The position numbers and the translations under genes are program-made. The notes under the pieces were generated by a model, which was not told where the DNA came from, ran no database searches, and was given only the letters and a program-made list of their open reading frames with translations. A stretch of 64,000 bases of DNA from contig NZ_AP022577.1 in assembly GCF_010730955.1 (NCBI RefSeq), positions 4,526,001 to 4,590,000 of the forward strand. The letters are read 5' to 3'. The stretch comes from Mycolicibacterium aubagnense. Lineage in GTDB: Bacteria > Actinomycetota > Actinomycetes > Mycobacteriales > Mycobacteriaceae. Shown here in pieces: positions 18,563-26,477 of the stretch. Within the stretch, counting starts at the first letter, position 1. Every line of letters starts with the position of its first letter.

Positions 18563-18843
18563 GTCTATGAGGCTATGGGTCGCTATTAAGAAATCGTTGA
18601 GTCACGATTCGGAAAACACTGGCAATTCTTACCGCTGGGTAGGTTGGCCAAACCGGGTCGCTAAGTGACCCGTGAGTAGGCCTCATTCCGCAAGGCCACG
18701 GCTGATCTTGATGTACTTTTCGAGCCTCGGACCGCGCCTTAGTTCACTGGCCAGTAGCAAACATGATGACCGTCACGTCGGTAACGCCTGGTCGGCCGCC
18801 TGAACCGGACGTCAATAATTCTCGTGATCACTGTGGGCGACTG

Positions 18844-18873
18844 TTGACACGCCTGAGTTATCGACGATAACTT
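18844..18873 (+). promoter_or_regulatory. mmpL13 promoter with overlapping inverted-repeat operator
   Basis: TTGACA (18844-18849) is a perfect -35 and TAACTT (18868-18873) fits the TAnnnT -10 at an 18-base spacing. A 17-bp inverted repeat, AGTTATCG-A-CGATAACT (18856-18872), lies between them and covers the -10. It is the likely site of the TetR regulator encoded two genes downstream in the same operon. Confidence 0.65.
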
Positions 18874-18898
18874 AGCGGTGTTATTCGAAGGGGACTTC

Positions 18899-21106
18899 AT
18901 GCTGAACCGCATTGCGCTGCTGGCCATCGCCGCGCCGAAGAGAATTCTGGCGCTGGCAGGGCTGGTCCTGATCGCTGCGGCGATCTTCGGCGTCCCGGTG
19001 GTCAAGACCCTGCCGGCCGGTGGTTTCCAGGACCCGAAGTCGGAGTCGTCGCAAGCCGGTCGGCTGCTGGCCACCACGTTCCATCAAGGCGACATGCCGA
19101 TGCTGGTTACCGTCAGCGCGCCCGACGGGGTGCACGGGCCGGCGGCGTCCGCGGCCGCCCGCGACATCGTCGACCACTTGAAAGCCTCGCCCCACGTGGC
19201 CTATGTGTCCTCGGCCTGGACTGTGCCGCCGGCCGCGGCCGGCGAGCTCATCAGTAAGGACGGCAAGTCCGGGCTGATCGTGGCCGGCATGAGCGGCGGC
19301 GAGAACAATGCGCAGAAGTACGCTCAGGAACTCGCCGACCAAGTGGTGCACGACCGGCCGGGCGTCACCGTCAAGGCCGGTGGCGGCGCCATGGTCTACT
19401 CCCAGATCAACACGCAGACCGAGCACGACCTGCTCGTCATGGAGTCCATCGCGGTGCCGCTGAGCTTCCTGGTTTTGGTGTGGGTGTTCGGCGGACTGGT
19501 CGCTGCCGCACTGCCGATCTTGGTCGGCGGGCTGGCGATGACCGGCACGCTGGCGGTGTTGCGGACCATCACGTTCTTCACCGACGTGTCGGTGTTCGCG
19601 CTCAACGTCGCCACCGCACTCGGGCTGGCGCTCGCCATCGACTACACGCTGTTGATCATCAGTCGCTACCGCGACGAGGTGGCCGACGGGCAGGCCCGCG
19701 ACCGGGCATTGATCCGCACCATGGTCACCGCCGGGCGGACGGTGCTGTTCTCGGCCACGACGGTCGGTCTGTCGATGGCTGCCATGCTGATGTTCCCGAT
19801 GTACTTCCTCACGTCCATCGCCTACGCCGGCATCGCGACGGTCGCATTCGCCGCCGCGGCCGCGGTGATCGTCACGCCGGCGGCCATCTGGCTGCTCGGC
19901 GACCGGCTCGATGCCCTCAGCCTGTTCCGACGCAAGACCGCGCCCAAGCCGGTGCACGAGACGTTCTTCTATCGCACCGCCAAGGCGGTGATGCGCCGCT
20001 CGGTGTCGGCCGGCCTGGCTGTCGTCGTGCTGTTGTTGGTGCTGGGTGCACCCTTCCTCGGTGCGAAGTGGGGTTTCCCCGACGAGCGGGTATTGCCCAA
20101 TTCCGCATCCGCGCATCAGGTGGGAGATCAGCTGCGCAACGACTTCGCCAACAACTCGGCGACCGACATCACGGCCGTCATTCCCCACGCGGCAGGGCTG
20201 TCGCCGGGCGCCTTCGATACCTACGCCGCCGACCTGTCGCGCATCGCTGCGGTCACGAAAGTGACGGCGCCGACCGGCACCTTCGTCGGTGGGCGGAAGG
20301 TGGGGCCGGCCGGACCCGGCGCAGCGATCGTCGACGGCAGCGCCTTCCTGACCATCGGCAGTAGCGCGCCGCTGTTCTCCGACGCGTCGCAAGCGCAACT
20401 CGACGAGGTGCATGCGGTCAGCGGACCGGACGGGCGCGCCGTGCAGCTCGCCGGTGTCGCGCAGATCAGCCACGACAGCGTGCAGGCCGTCACCGATCGG
20501 CTGCCGTGGGTGCTCGCCGTCATCGCCGTCATCACCCTGGGGCTGTTGTTCCTGCTGACCGGCAGTGTGGTGCTGCCGGTGAAAGCCGTTGTGCTCAACG
20601 TGCTTTCGCTCACCGCGGCCTTCGGTGCGTTGGTCTGGATTTTTCAAGACGGCCATCTCGGTGCGCTCGGCACCACCGCGACCGGGACGCTGGCCTCCAA
20701 CATGCCGGTGCTGTTGTTCTGCATCGCGTTCGGGTTGTCGATGGACTACGAGGTGTTCCTGGTCGCTCGCATCCGCGAATTCTGGCTTGTCGAGCAGGAC
20801 AACGATGAGAGCGTGGCCCTCGGGCTGGCCCACACCGGCCGGGTGATCACCGCGGCGGCGCTGGTGATGTCGATATCGTTCGGCGCGCTGATTGCCGCGG
20901 AAGTCTCGTTCATGCGGATGTTCGGGCTCGGGCTGACCATCGCTGTTCTGGTGGACGCCACCCTCGTGCGGACGGTACTGGTGCCGGCCTTCATGCACCT
21001 GATGGGCCGGTGGAACTGGTGGGCTCCGGCGCCGCTGGCCCGGCTGCACAAGCGCATTGGCATCAGTGAGTCCCCGCCGGTGCCGTCGGCGTGCGGCGCG
21101 CAATGA
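18899..21106 (+). CDS. mmpL13: MmpL-family RND transporter, intact MmpL13 homologue
   Basis: A 735-residue RND/MMPL exporter with the expected 12 helices: TM1, a periplasmic porter domain (about residues 45-180), TM2-6, a second porter domain, then TM8-12. Both proton-relay Asp-Tyr pairs are present (Asp248 in LAIDYTLL and Asp616 in LSMDYEVF). AAGGGG lies 7 bases before the ATG; an in-frame GTG at 18878 is less likely. In H37Rv the equivalent is, from memory, split into mmpL13a and mmpL13b (Rv1145/Rv1146), whereas here it is a single open frame. It overlaps the TetR gene by ATGA. The cargo is unknown. Confidence 0.9.
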   Translation: MLNRIALLAIAAPKRILALAGLVLIAAAIFGVPVVKTLPAGGFQDPKSESSQAGRLLATTFHQGDMPMLVTVSAPDGVHGPAASAAARDIVDHLKASPHVAYVSSAWTVPPAAAGELISKDGKSGLIVAGMSGGENNAQKYAQELADQVVHDRPGVTVKAGGGAMVYSQINTQTEHDLLVMESIAVPLSFLVLVWVFGGLVAAALPILVGGLAMTGTLAVLRTITFFTDVSVFALNVATALGLALAIDYTLLIISRYRDEVADGQARDRALIRTMVTAGRTVLFSATTVGLSMAAMLMFPMYFLTSIAYAGIATVAFAAAAAVIVTPAAIWLLGDRLDALSLFRRKTAPKPVHETFFYRTAKAVMRRSVSAGLAVVVLLLVLGAPFLGAKWGFPDERVLPNSASAHQVGDQLRNDFANNSATDITAVIPHAAGLSPGAFDTYAADLSRIAAVTKVTAPTGTFVGGRKVGPAGPGAAIVDGSAFLTIGSSAPLFSDASQAQLDEVHAVSGPDGRAVQLAGVAQISHDSVQAVTDRLPWVLAVIAVITLGLLFLLTGSVVLPVKAVVLNVLSLTAAFGALVWIFQDGHLGALGTTATGTLASNMPVLLFCIAFGLSMDYEVFLVARIREFWLVEQDNDESVALGLAHTGRVITAAALVMSISFGALIAAEVSFMRMFGLGLTIAVLVDATLVRTVLVPAFMHLMGRWNWWAPAPLARLHKRIGISESPPVPSACGAQ

Positions 21107-21780
21107 CAGCGGTGCGGCGGCGTCGTTCCCCGCGCGGGTCGGGTGACCAGCTGCGCGACGAAATCCTCGACGCGGCAACCGAATTGCTCCTGGAATCCAA
21201 TCAGGAGAAGGCGGTATCCATCCGCTCGGTGTCCCAGCGGGTCGGTGTCACCCCGCCGTCGATCTACCTGCACTTCGCCGACAAGGACGCGTTGTTGGAC
21301 GCGGTGTGTGGGCGGTACTTCGAGCGACTGGACCAGGTCATGCAGCAGGTGGCCGCCGAGGAACCGACCACGATCGACCGGCTACGTGCCCAAGGGTTGG
21401 CGTATGTCCGCTTCGCCCGGCAGAACCCGGAGCTCTACCGGATCGCCATGATGTCCGAGGGGCATCCGGGCAGCGACGTGGATCAGGCCCTCGACACCGC
21501 AGCTTTCGTGCACATGCGGGATTCGGTGCAGGCTCTGATGGACGAGGGGAGTTATCCCCGGGGAGATGCGGGCGATGTCACGGTGACGGCACTCGGATTG
21601 TGGACGGTCGCACACGGCCTGGCGGCCCTGTTCATCTCGCGGCCGTACCTGCCGTTCGGTGATCTCGAGGAGTTCGCGGACCGGGTGCTGAGCGCTGCGT
21701 GCCTGGGTGGCATGGTGAGAGGACTGGGCGGACCGGATAGGACGCCGGACCAGCTCGTCGAGCGACTGAAAGGTTCCTGA
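21103..21780 (+). CDS. TetR-family transcriptional regulator
   Basis: A 225-residue TetR repressor. The N-terminal helix-turn-helix spans about residues 18-64 (VSIRSVSQRVGVTPPSIYLHF). The C-terminal ligand domain resembles the WHG group. It starts within the stop of mmpL13 (ATGA), so it is made with the transporter, and probably represses the operon through the inverted repeat over the mmpL13 promoter at 18856-18872. That link is inferred from operon membership and the operator's position. It is not part of the H37Rv order that I recall. Confidence 0.9.
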   Translation: MTAVRRRRSPRGSGDQLRDEILDAATELLLESNQEKAVSIRSVSQRVGVTPPSIYLHFADKDALLDAVCGRYFERLDQVMQQVAAEEPTTIDRLRAQGLAYVRFARQNPELYRIAMMSEGHPGSDVDQALDTAAFVHMRDSVQALMDEGSYPRGDAGDVTVTALGLWTVAHGLAALFISRPYLPFGDLEEFADRVLSAACLGGMVRGLGGPDRTPDQLVERLKGS

Positions 21781-21782
21781 CG

Positions 21783-22412
21783 ATGACCGACATCACGGTG
21801 GACAACCCGTTCTTCGCCCGCATGTGGATCGCAATGTCGTCACGTGAGCGCAAGTTCATGACCCGACTGCGCCAGGAGAACCTGACCGGGCTCACCGGCC
21901 GGGTACTGGAAATCGGTGCCGGCACCGGAACCAACTTCGCCTTCTACCCGGACACCGTGACCGAGGTGGTGGCCGTCGAGCCCGAGGTGCGGCTCGCACC
22001 GCTGGCGCGGAAGGCGGCGCTGACCGCGCCCGTGCCGGTGACCGTGCGTACCGAGACCGTCGAGGACTTCGACGGCGACGAGCTGTTCGACGCAGTCGTG
22101 TGCTCACTGGTGCTGTGCTCGGTCGACCAGCCGGAAAGTGTTCTGCGGCAGATGTACTCGCGACTCAAGCCGGGCGGGGAGCTGCGCTACTTCGAGCACG
22201 TCGCCAGCGAAGGGGTGCGCGGCCGGGCGCAACGCTTCCTGGATTCGACGTTCTGGCCCAAGATTTCGGGCAACTGTCACGCGCACCGGGAAACCGAGAA
22301 GAGCATCGTCGGCGCGGGATTCCAGGTCGCGGACGCCCGGCGGGTGCTGATGCTGCCGGGCTGGGTGCCGCTGTCGGAAGCGGCACTGGGCCGGGCGGTC
22401 CGGCCCAGCTAG
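21783..22412 (+). CDS. SAM-dependent methyltransferase (Rv1147-like)
   Basis: A 209-residue class I methyltransferase. The SAM-binding motif I is LEIGAGTGTN (about residues 41-50), motif II includes VAVEPE, and the DAVVCSLVLC post-motif fits the UbiE/METTL7-like group. The ATG lies 2 bases after the TetR stop, so it belongs to the mmpL13 operon. It may modify a lipid exported by MmpL13 or a small molecule, which is inference. The position corresponds to Rv1147. It converges on the sirtuin gene with 14 bases between the stops. Confidence 0.85.
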   Translation: MTDITVDNPFFARMWIAMSSRERKFMTRLRQENLTGLTGRVLEIGAGTGTNFAFYPDTVTEVVAVEPEVRLAPLARKAALTAPVPVTVRTETVEDFDGDELFDAVVCSLVLCSVDQPESVLRQMYSRLKPGGELRYFEHVASEGVRGRAQRFLDSTFWPKISGNCHAHRETEKSIVGAGFQVADARRVLMLPGWVPLSEAALGRAVRPS

Positions 22413-22426
22413 GGGTTGGGCCAGAG

Positions 22427-23155
22427 TCAGGCCTGCTTGATGGTCGGCAGCAGTTCGGGCAGCCGCTGCAACAGGGTGGGCAGCGCCGTCGCAGCCGTCT
22501 CCCGCAGGGACACCGTGGCCTGATCGGAGAACGGCGTCGGCTGGGGATTCACCTCGATCACCGGAATACCCTGCGCCGCAGCTGCTTCCGGCAGAGATGC
22601 CGCCGGGTACACCACCGACGACGTGCCGACGGTGATCACCAGGTCGGCGGTACTGACCGCCGCGACGGAGTTGTTCCACGCGTCGGATGGCAGGTTCTCG
22701 CCGAACCACACGACGTTGGGCCGGATCAGCCCGCCGCAGTAGCACTCTGGTGGTTCGATCGCGATTTCGGGCTCCGGCATCGGCGGAAGCGTGCCCTCGA
22801 AATCGGCTTTGCAACTGTCGCAATGGAAGTGGAACAAGCTGCCGTGCAGGTGGTGCACCCGGGTGCTGCCGGCCCGCTCGTGCAGATTGTCGATGTTCTG
22901 GGTGACGACGTCGACCTCGGCGTAGTCCTGCCATGCGGCCACCGCGCGGTGACCCGGGTTGGGGGACACGTCGCCCATCATGTGATGCCGCCACAGATAC
23001 CAGGCGAACACCCGCTCGGGGTGCCGGCGCCAGGCGTCCGAACTGGAGATCTCGTAAGGGTCGGTGTTGGCCCACAGGCCGGTCTCGGCGTCCCGGAAGG
23101 TTGGCACGCCACTATCGGCGGACATTCCCGCACCGCTGAACACCGTCACCCGCAT
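22427..23155 (-). CDS. NAD-dependent protein deacylase, class III sirtuin (CobB/SIRT5 type)
   Basis: A 242-residue sirtuin that removes acyl groups from lysine using [17 protein letters not shown] (residues 8-21), QNIDNLH and the catalytic His104 in HLHG are intact. Tyr53 and Arg56 (YLWR) form the Y-x-x-R signature of class III enzymes that prefer succinyl and malonyl groups. The zinc site has Cys112/Cys115 in the usual CxxC, but the second pair is Cys138-Tyr-Cys140, one residue short. It is the Rv1151c position. It is divergent from a small GntR gene with 84 bases between. Confidence 0.92.
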   Translation of the reverse strand: MRVTVFSGAGMSADSGVPTFRDAETGLWANTDPYEISSSDAWRRHPERVFAWYLWRHHMMGDVSPNPGHRAVAAWQDYAEVDVVTQNIDNLHERAGSTRVHHLHGSLFHFHCDSCKADFEGTLPPMPEPEIAIEPPECYCGGLIRPNVVWFGENLPSDAWNNSVAAVSTADLVITVGTSSVVYPAASLPEAAAAQGIPVIEVNPQPTPFSDQATVSLRETAATALPTLLQRLPELLPTIKQA

Positions 23156-23239
23156 CAGCCCACGTTATCGGGTTTCGGGTGAGCTGGGCCACTCGCCGAC
23201 GGCGAAATGGGCTTCAGCACCATCGGTCATACTCGGCAG

Positions 23240-23602
23240 ATGACCGATTTCGGTGAGTGGGTCCACCTTGATCCGCACGCAGGCCCCTTGTTCGACCAGT
23301 TGCGGTTGCAGATCATCGAGGCCATTCGTAGTGGTCGCCTGCCCGCGGGGACCCGGCTGCCCACCGTCCGTGACCTGGCCGGCACGCTGGGGACGGCGGC
23401 CAATACCGTGGCTCGCGCCTACCGTGAAATGGAGACCGCGGGCGTCCTCGAAACCCGGGGGCGGTCAGGGACTTTCGTGGCTGCGGCCGACCCGGCTGCC
23501 GCCGCCATGGTGGATGCGGCCAACGCATTCGCCGACACCGCCCGGGCCTTCGGTGTGCTGAAGACCGACGCGCTGCGGTATCTGGACGCGGCGTTCGAGT
23601 AG
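23240..23602 (+). CDS. GntR-family regulator, YtrA type (Rv1152 homologue)
   Basis: A 120-residue regulator made of a GntR winged helix (about residues 10-75; [10 protein letters not shown] then [21 protein letters not shown]) plus a short helical tail, with no effector domain, as in the YtrA subgroup. Such proteins usually dimerise through the tail and control nearby transporters. Rv1152 in H37Rv has the same size and place. The ATG at 23240 is chosen because the GntR fold starts right after it. It ends 7 bases before the convergent PucR gene. Confidence 0.88.
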   Translation: MTDFGEWVHLDPHAGPLFDQLRLQIIEAIRSGRLPAGTRLPTVRDLAGTLGTAANTVARAYREMETAGVLETRGRSGTFVAAADPAAAAMVDAANAFADTARAFGVLKTDALRYLDAAFE

Positions 23603-23609
23603 GGGAACG

Positions 23610-24806
23610 TCAACCGCGCCAATGTAGTACGTCCAGTGCGACGCCTACTTCGACACTGTTCTCCGACAGCGGCCGCGGTAGCAGCTCGTCGGCCCGGGCC
23701 AGCCGGCGCAGCAGCGTGTTGCGATGCGTGAAGAGCTTGCCGGCGGCGCGGGACACGTTGCACTGCTCGCGCACAAATGTCCATACCGCAGAGCGCAATT
23801 CCGGGCTCGCCGACTCCAGCTCACCCAGTACGCGTTTGACGAAGTCTGCGGCGCGGTCGGCATCCGCGGTCAGCAGCGCGACCATCTCGATATCGGTGTA
23901 TTCCGCGATCTGCTGCGGCGAGTGCAGTCGCGCCATCATCTGCTGGGTGGTGATCGCATCGAAGTGGCTGCGCCGAAACCCGGCTACCCCGGCGCCCGTC
24001 GACCCGATCGCGATACGGACTTCGCGTCCGGCGGCAGGTGCCAATGAGTCGGCATCGACCGAACCTGGTGCCCATACCCACCGCGTGGCGGTACTGGCCA
24101 GCACGCTGAGCGGTCGGCCGCCCGCAGCGCGTCCGAAAGCTTCAGTGGCCCGGTCCAATTGAGATAGGTCGCTGTTCGGATTGTCGATCCAGATGATGGC
24201 GGCGGTGTGGTTCCCGCCGAGTCCGTAGGCCAGGCGGCTTTCGGCGCGCTGCCGGGGGATCGGGGCGCCGTCGAGGAGCAGTGCGACCGTCGCCCGCCGC
24301 TCGGCGTGGCTGCCGCGGGTGAGTTCGTCGCGCTCGAGTTCGATCTGGGCGGCGATGGCGGCCAGGGTGGCCTCGACGAAGTCGCTGATCGACCGTGAGC
24401 ACACATCGAGCACGACATGCAGATCTGCGGGATCGGCGGTCAGTTCAAAGGCGATATCCATCAGGCGCCGCCACGCCACGCCTTCACCGACCCGGTAAGC
24501 GTCCAGCGTGTACGAGTCGACGCCGCGCCGGACCATCTCCCGGGCGACGCTCATGGGCTCGGCGCCGGCGTTGGGCGGTACGGGTGCGCCGGGATCGCGC
24601 ACGTTGGCCGCCCCCCAGAACAGCAGATTCGAGCGGTTGCTGCGGCTGACGGCCGCGGCCAGCTCGGGGTCGGATGCGATGGCCGGATTGGCGCCCAGCA
24701 CGGCGCGGTCGAGTTCGTCGAGCCATTCCGCAGGGGCATTGACGACCACCTGTGCGCACTGCCGAATCAGCTCGCGAATCTGCACTGATGGCTGGGTGCC
24801 GTCCAT
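23610..24806 (-). CDS. PucR/CdaR-type transcriptional regulator
   Basis: A 398-residue regulator with a helical sensory region (about 1-160), a GGDEF-like CdaR middle domain (about 170-290), and the C-terminal PucR helix-turn-helix (LFTHRNTLLRRLARADELL, about 355-375). Proteins of this layout activate catabolic genes for purines, sugar acids or amines. It is divergent from the Baeyer-Villiger monooxygenase/P450 pair with 131 bases between, so those genes are its likely targets. It marks the left edge of a block absent, from memory, between Rv1152 and Rv1153c of H37Rv. Confidence 0.88.
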   Translation of the reverse strand: MDGTQPSVQIRELIRQCAQVVVNAPAEWLDELDRAVLGANPAIASDPELAAAVSRSNRSNLLFWGAANVRDPGAPVPPNAGAEPMSVAREMVRRGVDSYTLDAYRVGEGVAWRRLMDIAFELTADPADLHVVLDVCSRSISDFVEATLAAIAAQIELERDELTRGSHAERRATVALLLDGAPIPRQRAESRLAYGLGGNHTAAIIWIDNPNSDLSQLDRATEAFGRAAGGRPLSVLASTATRWVWAPGSVDADSLAPAAGREVRIAIGSTGAGVAGFRRSHFDAITTQQMMARLHSPQQIAEYTDIEMVALLTADADRAADFVKRVLGELESASPELRSAVWTFVREQCNVSRAAGKLFTHRNTLLRRLARADELLPRPLSENSVEVGVALDVLHWRG

Positions 24807-24937
24807 GGGGGCAGGCTATCGCGCTGGTGCATAGTGCACCGTTGATCGGCAAACTTGGGATGTTTTGGCCTTCCACTGCAGGGCCGCCGGACACGACCAT
24901 TGTTTCCACGCCCACCACCGCCAACAGGGAGTCTGCA

Positions 24938-26443
24938 ATGGAGCACACCGCCAACATCACCCAGGTCGACGTGCTGATCGTCGGCGCCGGAATCTCCGGC
25001 ATCGGTGCCGCCTACTACCTGCAGAAGGAACATCCCGGACGGACGTACACCATCCTGGAGTCCCGCGGTGCGACCGGTGGAACCTGGGACCTGTTCCGGT
25101 ACCCCGGCATTCGCTCGGACTCGGACCTGCACACGTTCGGCTACGAGTTCAAGCCGTGGCGCGACGAGGACGCCATCGCCTCCGCCGACAAGATCCTCGC
25201 GTACCTGCGAGAGACGGTCAGCGAGAACAACATTGACCGCAATATCCGGTTCCACCACAAGGTGCTCGGCGCCGCGTGGGACAGTGCCACCGCGCGCTGG
25301 GTCGTCGACGTCGAGCGGACCGATACCAACGAGCTGGTGCAAATCTCCGCCAACTGGCTGTTCTGTGCCGGCGGCTACTACCGCTACGACGAGGGCTTCA
25401 CGCCGCAGTTCCCGGGCCGCGACCGCTTCGCCGGCCAGGTCGTGCACCCGCAACACTGGCCCGAGGACCTCGACTACACCGGCAAGAAGGTCGTCATCAT
25501 CGGCAGCGGGGCGACCGCGGTAACGCTGGTGCCGTCGATGGCGGACAAGGCCGCGCACGTGACCATGCTGCAGCGCTCGCCGACCTACATCCTGCCGGTG
25601 CCGTCCAAGGACGCCTTCGCCAACGTGGCCGGACGTGTGCTCGGTGCTGACCGCGGCTACGCGCTGGCCCGGCGGAAGAACGTCATCCGGCAGCGCGCCG
25701 TGTACACGCTGTGCCAGAAGTACCCGGCCGCCGCCCGCCGCGTCATCCGCTGGACCAACGCGCGAGAGCTGCCTGCGGGCTACCCCGTCGACACGCACTT
25801 CAGCCCCGACTACAAGCCGTGGGATCAGCGCCTGTGCACCGTCCCGGATGCCGACCTGTTCAACGCGATCAGCAGCGGCAGGGCCGCGGTCGTCACCGAC
25901 CGCATCGCGACCTTCACCGAGACCGGCATCGAGCTGGAGTCCGGGCAGCATCTGGATGCCGACATCATTGTCACCGCAACGGGTTTGAACGTCCAGATGT
26001 TCGGTGGCATGACGCTGACCGTGGACGGCAAGGCGGTCGACTTCGCCGACACCGTCGCCTACAAGGGCATCATGCTGTCGGGTGTGCCGAACTTCGCCTT
26101 CGCCTTCGGCTACACCAACTCCTCGTGGACGCTCAAGGTCGGGCTGCTGTGCGAGCATTTCTGCCGACTGCTGACACACATGGACGCCAATGGATTCGAC
26201 AGCGTCCGGCCGGTGGTCGACGGTGCGGGCATGGAGACCAAGCCGCTGCTCGACTTTGCCGCCGGATATGTCCAGCGGGTCGCGAACATGCTGCCTCGGC
26301 AGGGGACCTCGGGTCCGTGGGTGATGTCGATGAACTACAACGTCGACCGCGAGGTGCTGCGGCACGGTGCGGTGACGGACCCGAACCTGCGGTTCGCGAC
26401 CGCCACCCGCGCAGAAGTTGGGGAGTTCGTGCCGGTTTCCTAA
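24938..26443 (+). CDS. Baeyer-Villiger flavin monooxygenase, EthA-like
   Basis: A 501-residue FAD/NADPH monooxygenase closely resembling M. tuberculosis EthA. GAGISGIGAAYYL (FAD Rossmann), GGTWDLFRYPGIRSDSD, the BVMO fingerprint FAGQVVHPQHWP and the second Rossmann IGSGATAVTL appear in the family order. Such enzymes convert ketones to esters and activate thioamide drugs such as ethionamide in M. tuberculosis. AGGGAG lies 7 bases before the ATG. Here the neighbour regulator is a PucR protein, not EthR. The next gene, 34 bases on, is a P450-reductase fusion, so the two may oxidise the same substrate in sequence. Confidence 0.9.
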   Translation: MEHTANITQVDVLIVGAGISGIGAAYYLQKEHPGRTYTILESRGATGGTWDLFRYPGIRSDSDLHTFGYEFKPWRDEDAIASADKILAYLRETVSENNIDRNIRFHHKVLGAAWDSATARWVVDVERTDTNELVQISANWLFCAGGYYRYDEGFTPQFPGRDRFAGQVVHPQHWPEDLDYTGKKVVIIGSGATAVTLVPSMADKAAHVTMLQRSPTYILPVPSKDAFANVAGRVLGADRGYALARRKNVIRQRAVYTLCQKYPAAARRVIRWTNARELPAGYPVDTHFSPDYKPWDQRLCTVPDADLFNAISSGRAAVVTDRIATFTETGIELESGQHLDADIIVTATGLNVQMFGGMTLTVDGKAVDFADTVAYKGIMLSGVPNFAFAFGYTNSSWTLKVGLLCEHFCRLLTHMDANGFDSVRPVVDGAGMETKPLLDFAAGYVQRVANMLPRQGTSGPWVMSMNYNVDREVLRHGAVTDPNLRFATATRAEVGEFVPVS

Positions 26444-26477
26444 TCGGCGCTCAGGAGAGCCGCTTACGCTGACGGGA

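Noticed and set aside
18426..18668. Plus-strand 80-codon frame in the 675-nt gap
   Set aside because: Ser/Arg-rich composition, no start signal, and it lies opposite the more convincing minus-strand 40-codon frame.
18881..21178. Minus-strand open frame of 765 codons opposite mmpL13
   Set aside because: A mirror of the MmpL coding frame, His/Gln/Arg-rich without membrane segments or recognisable motifs.
22100..23182. Plus-strand 360-codon frame over the methyltransferase and sirtuin
   Set aside because: It overlaps two genes with intact motifs and is Arg/Gly/His-rich.
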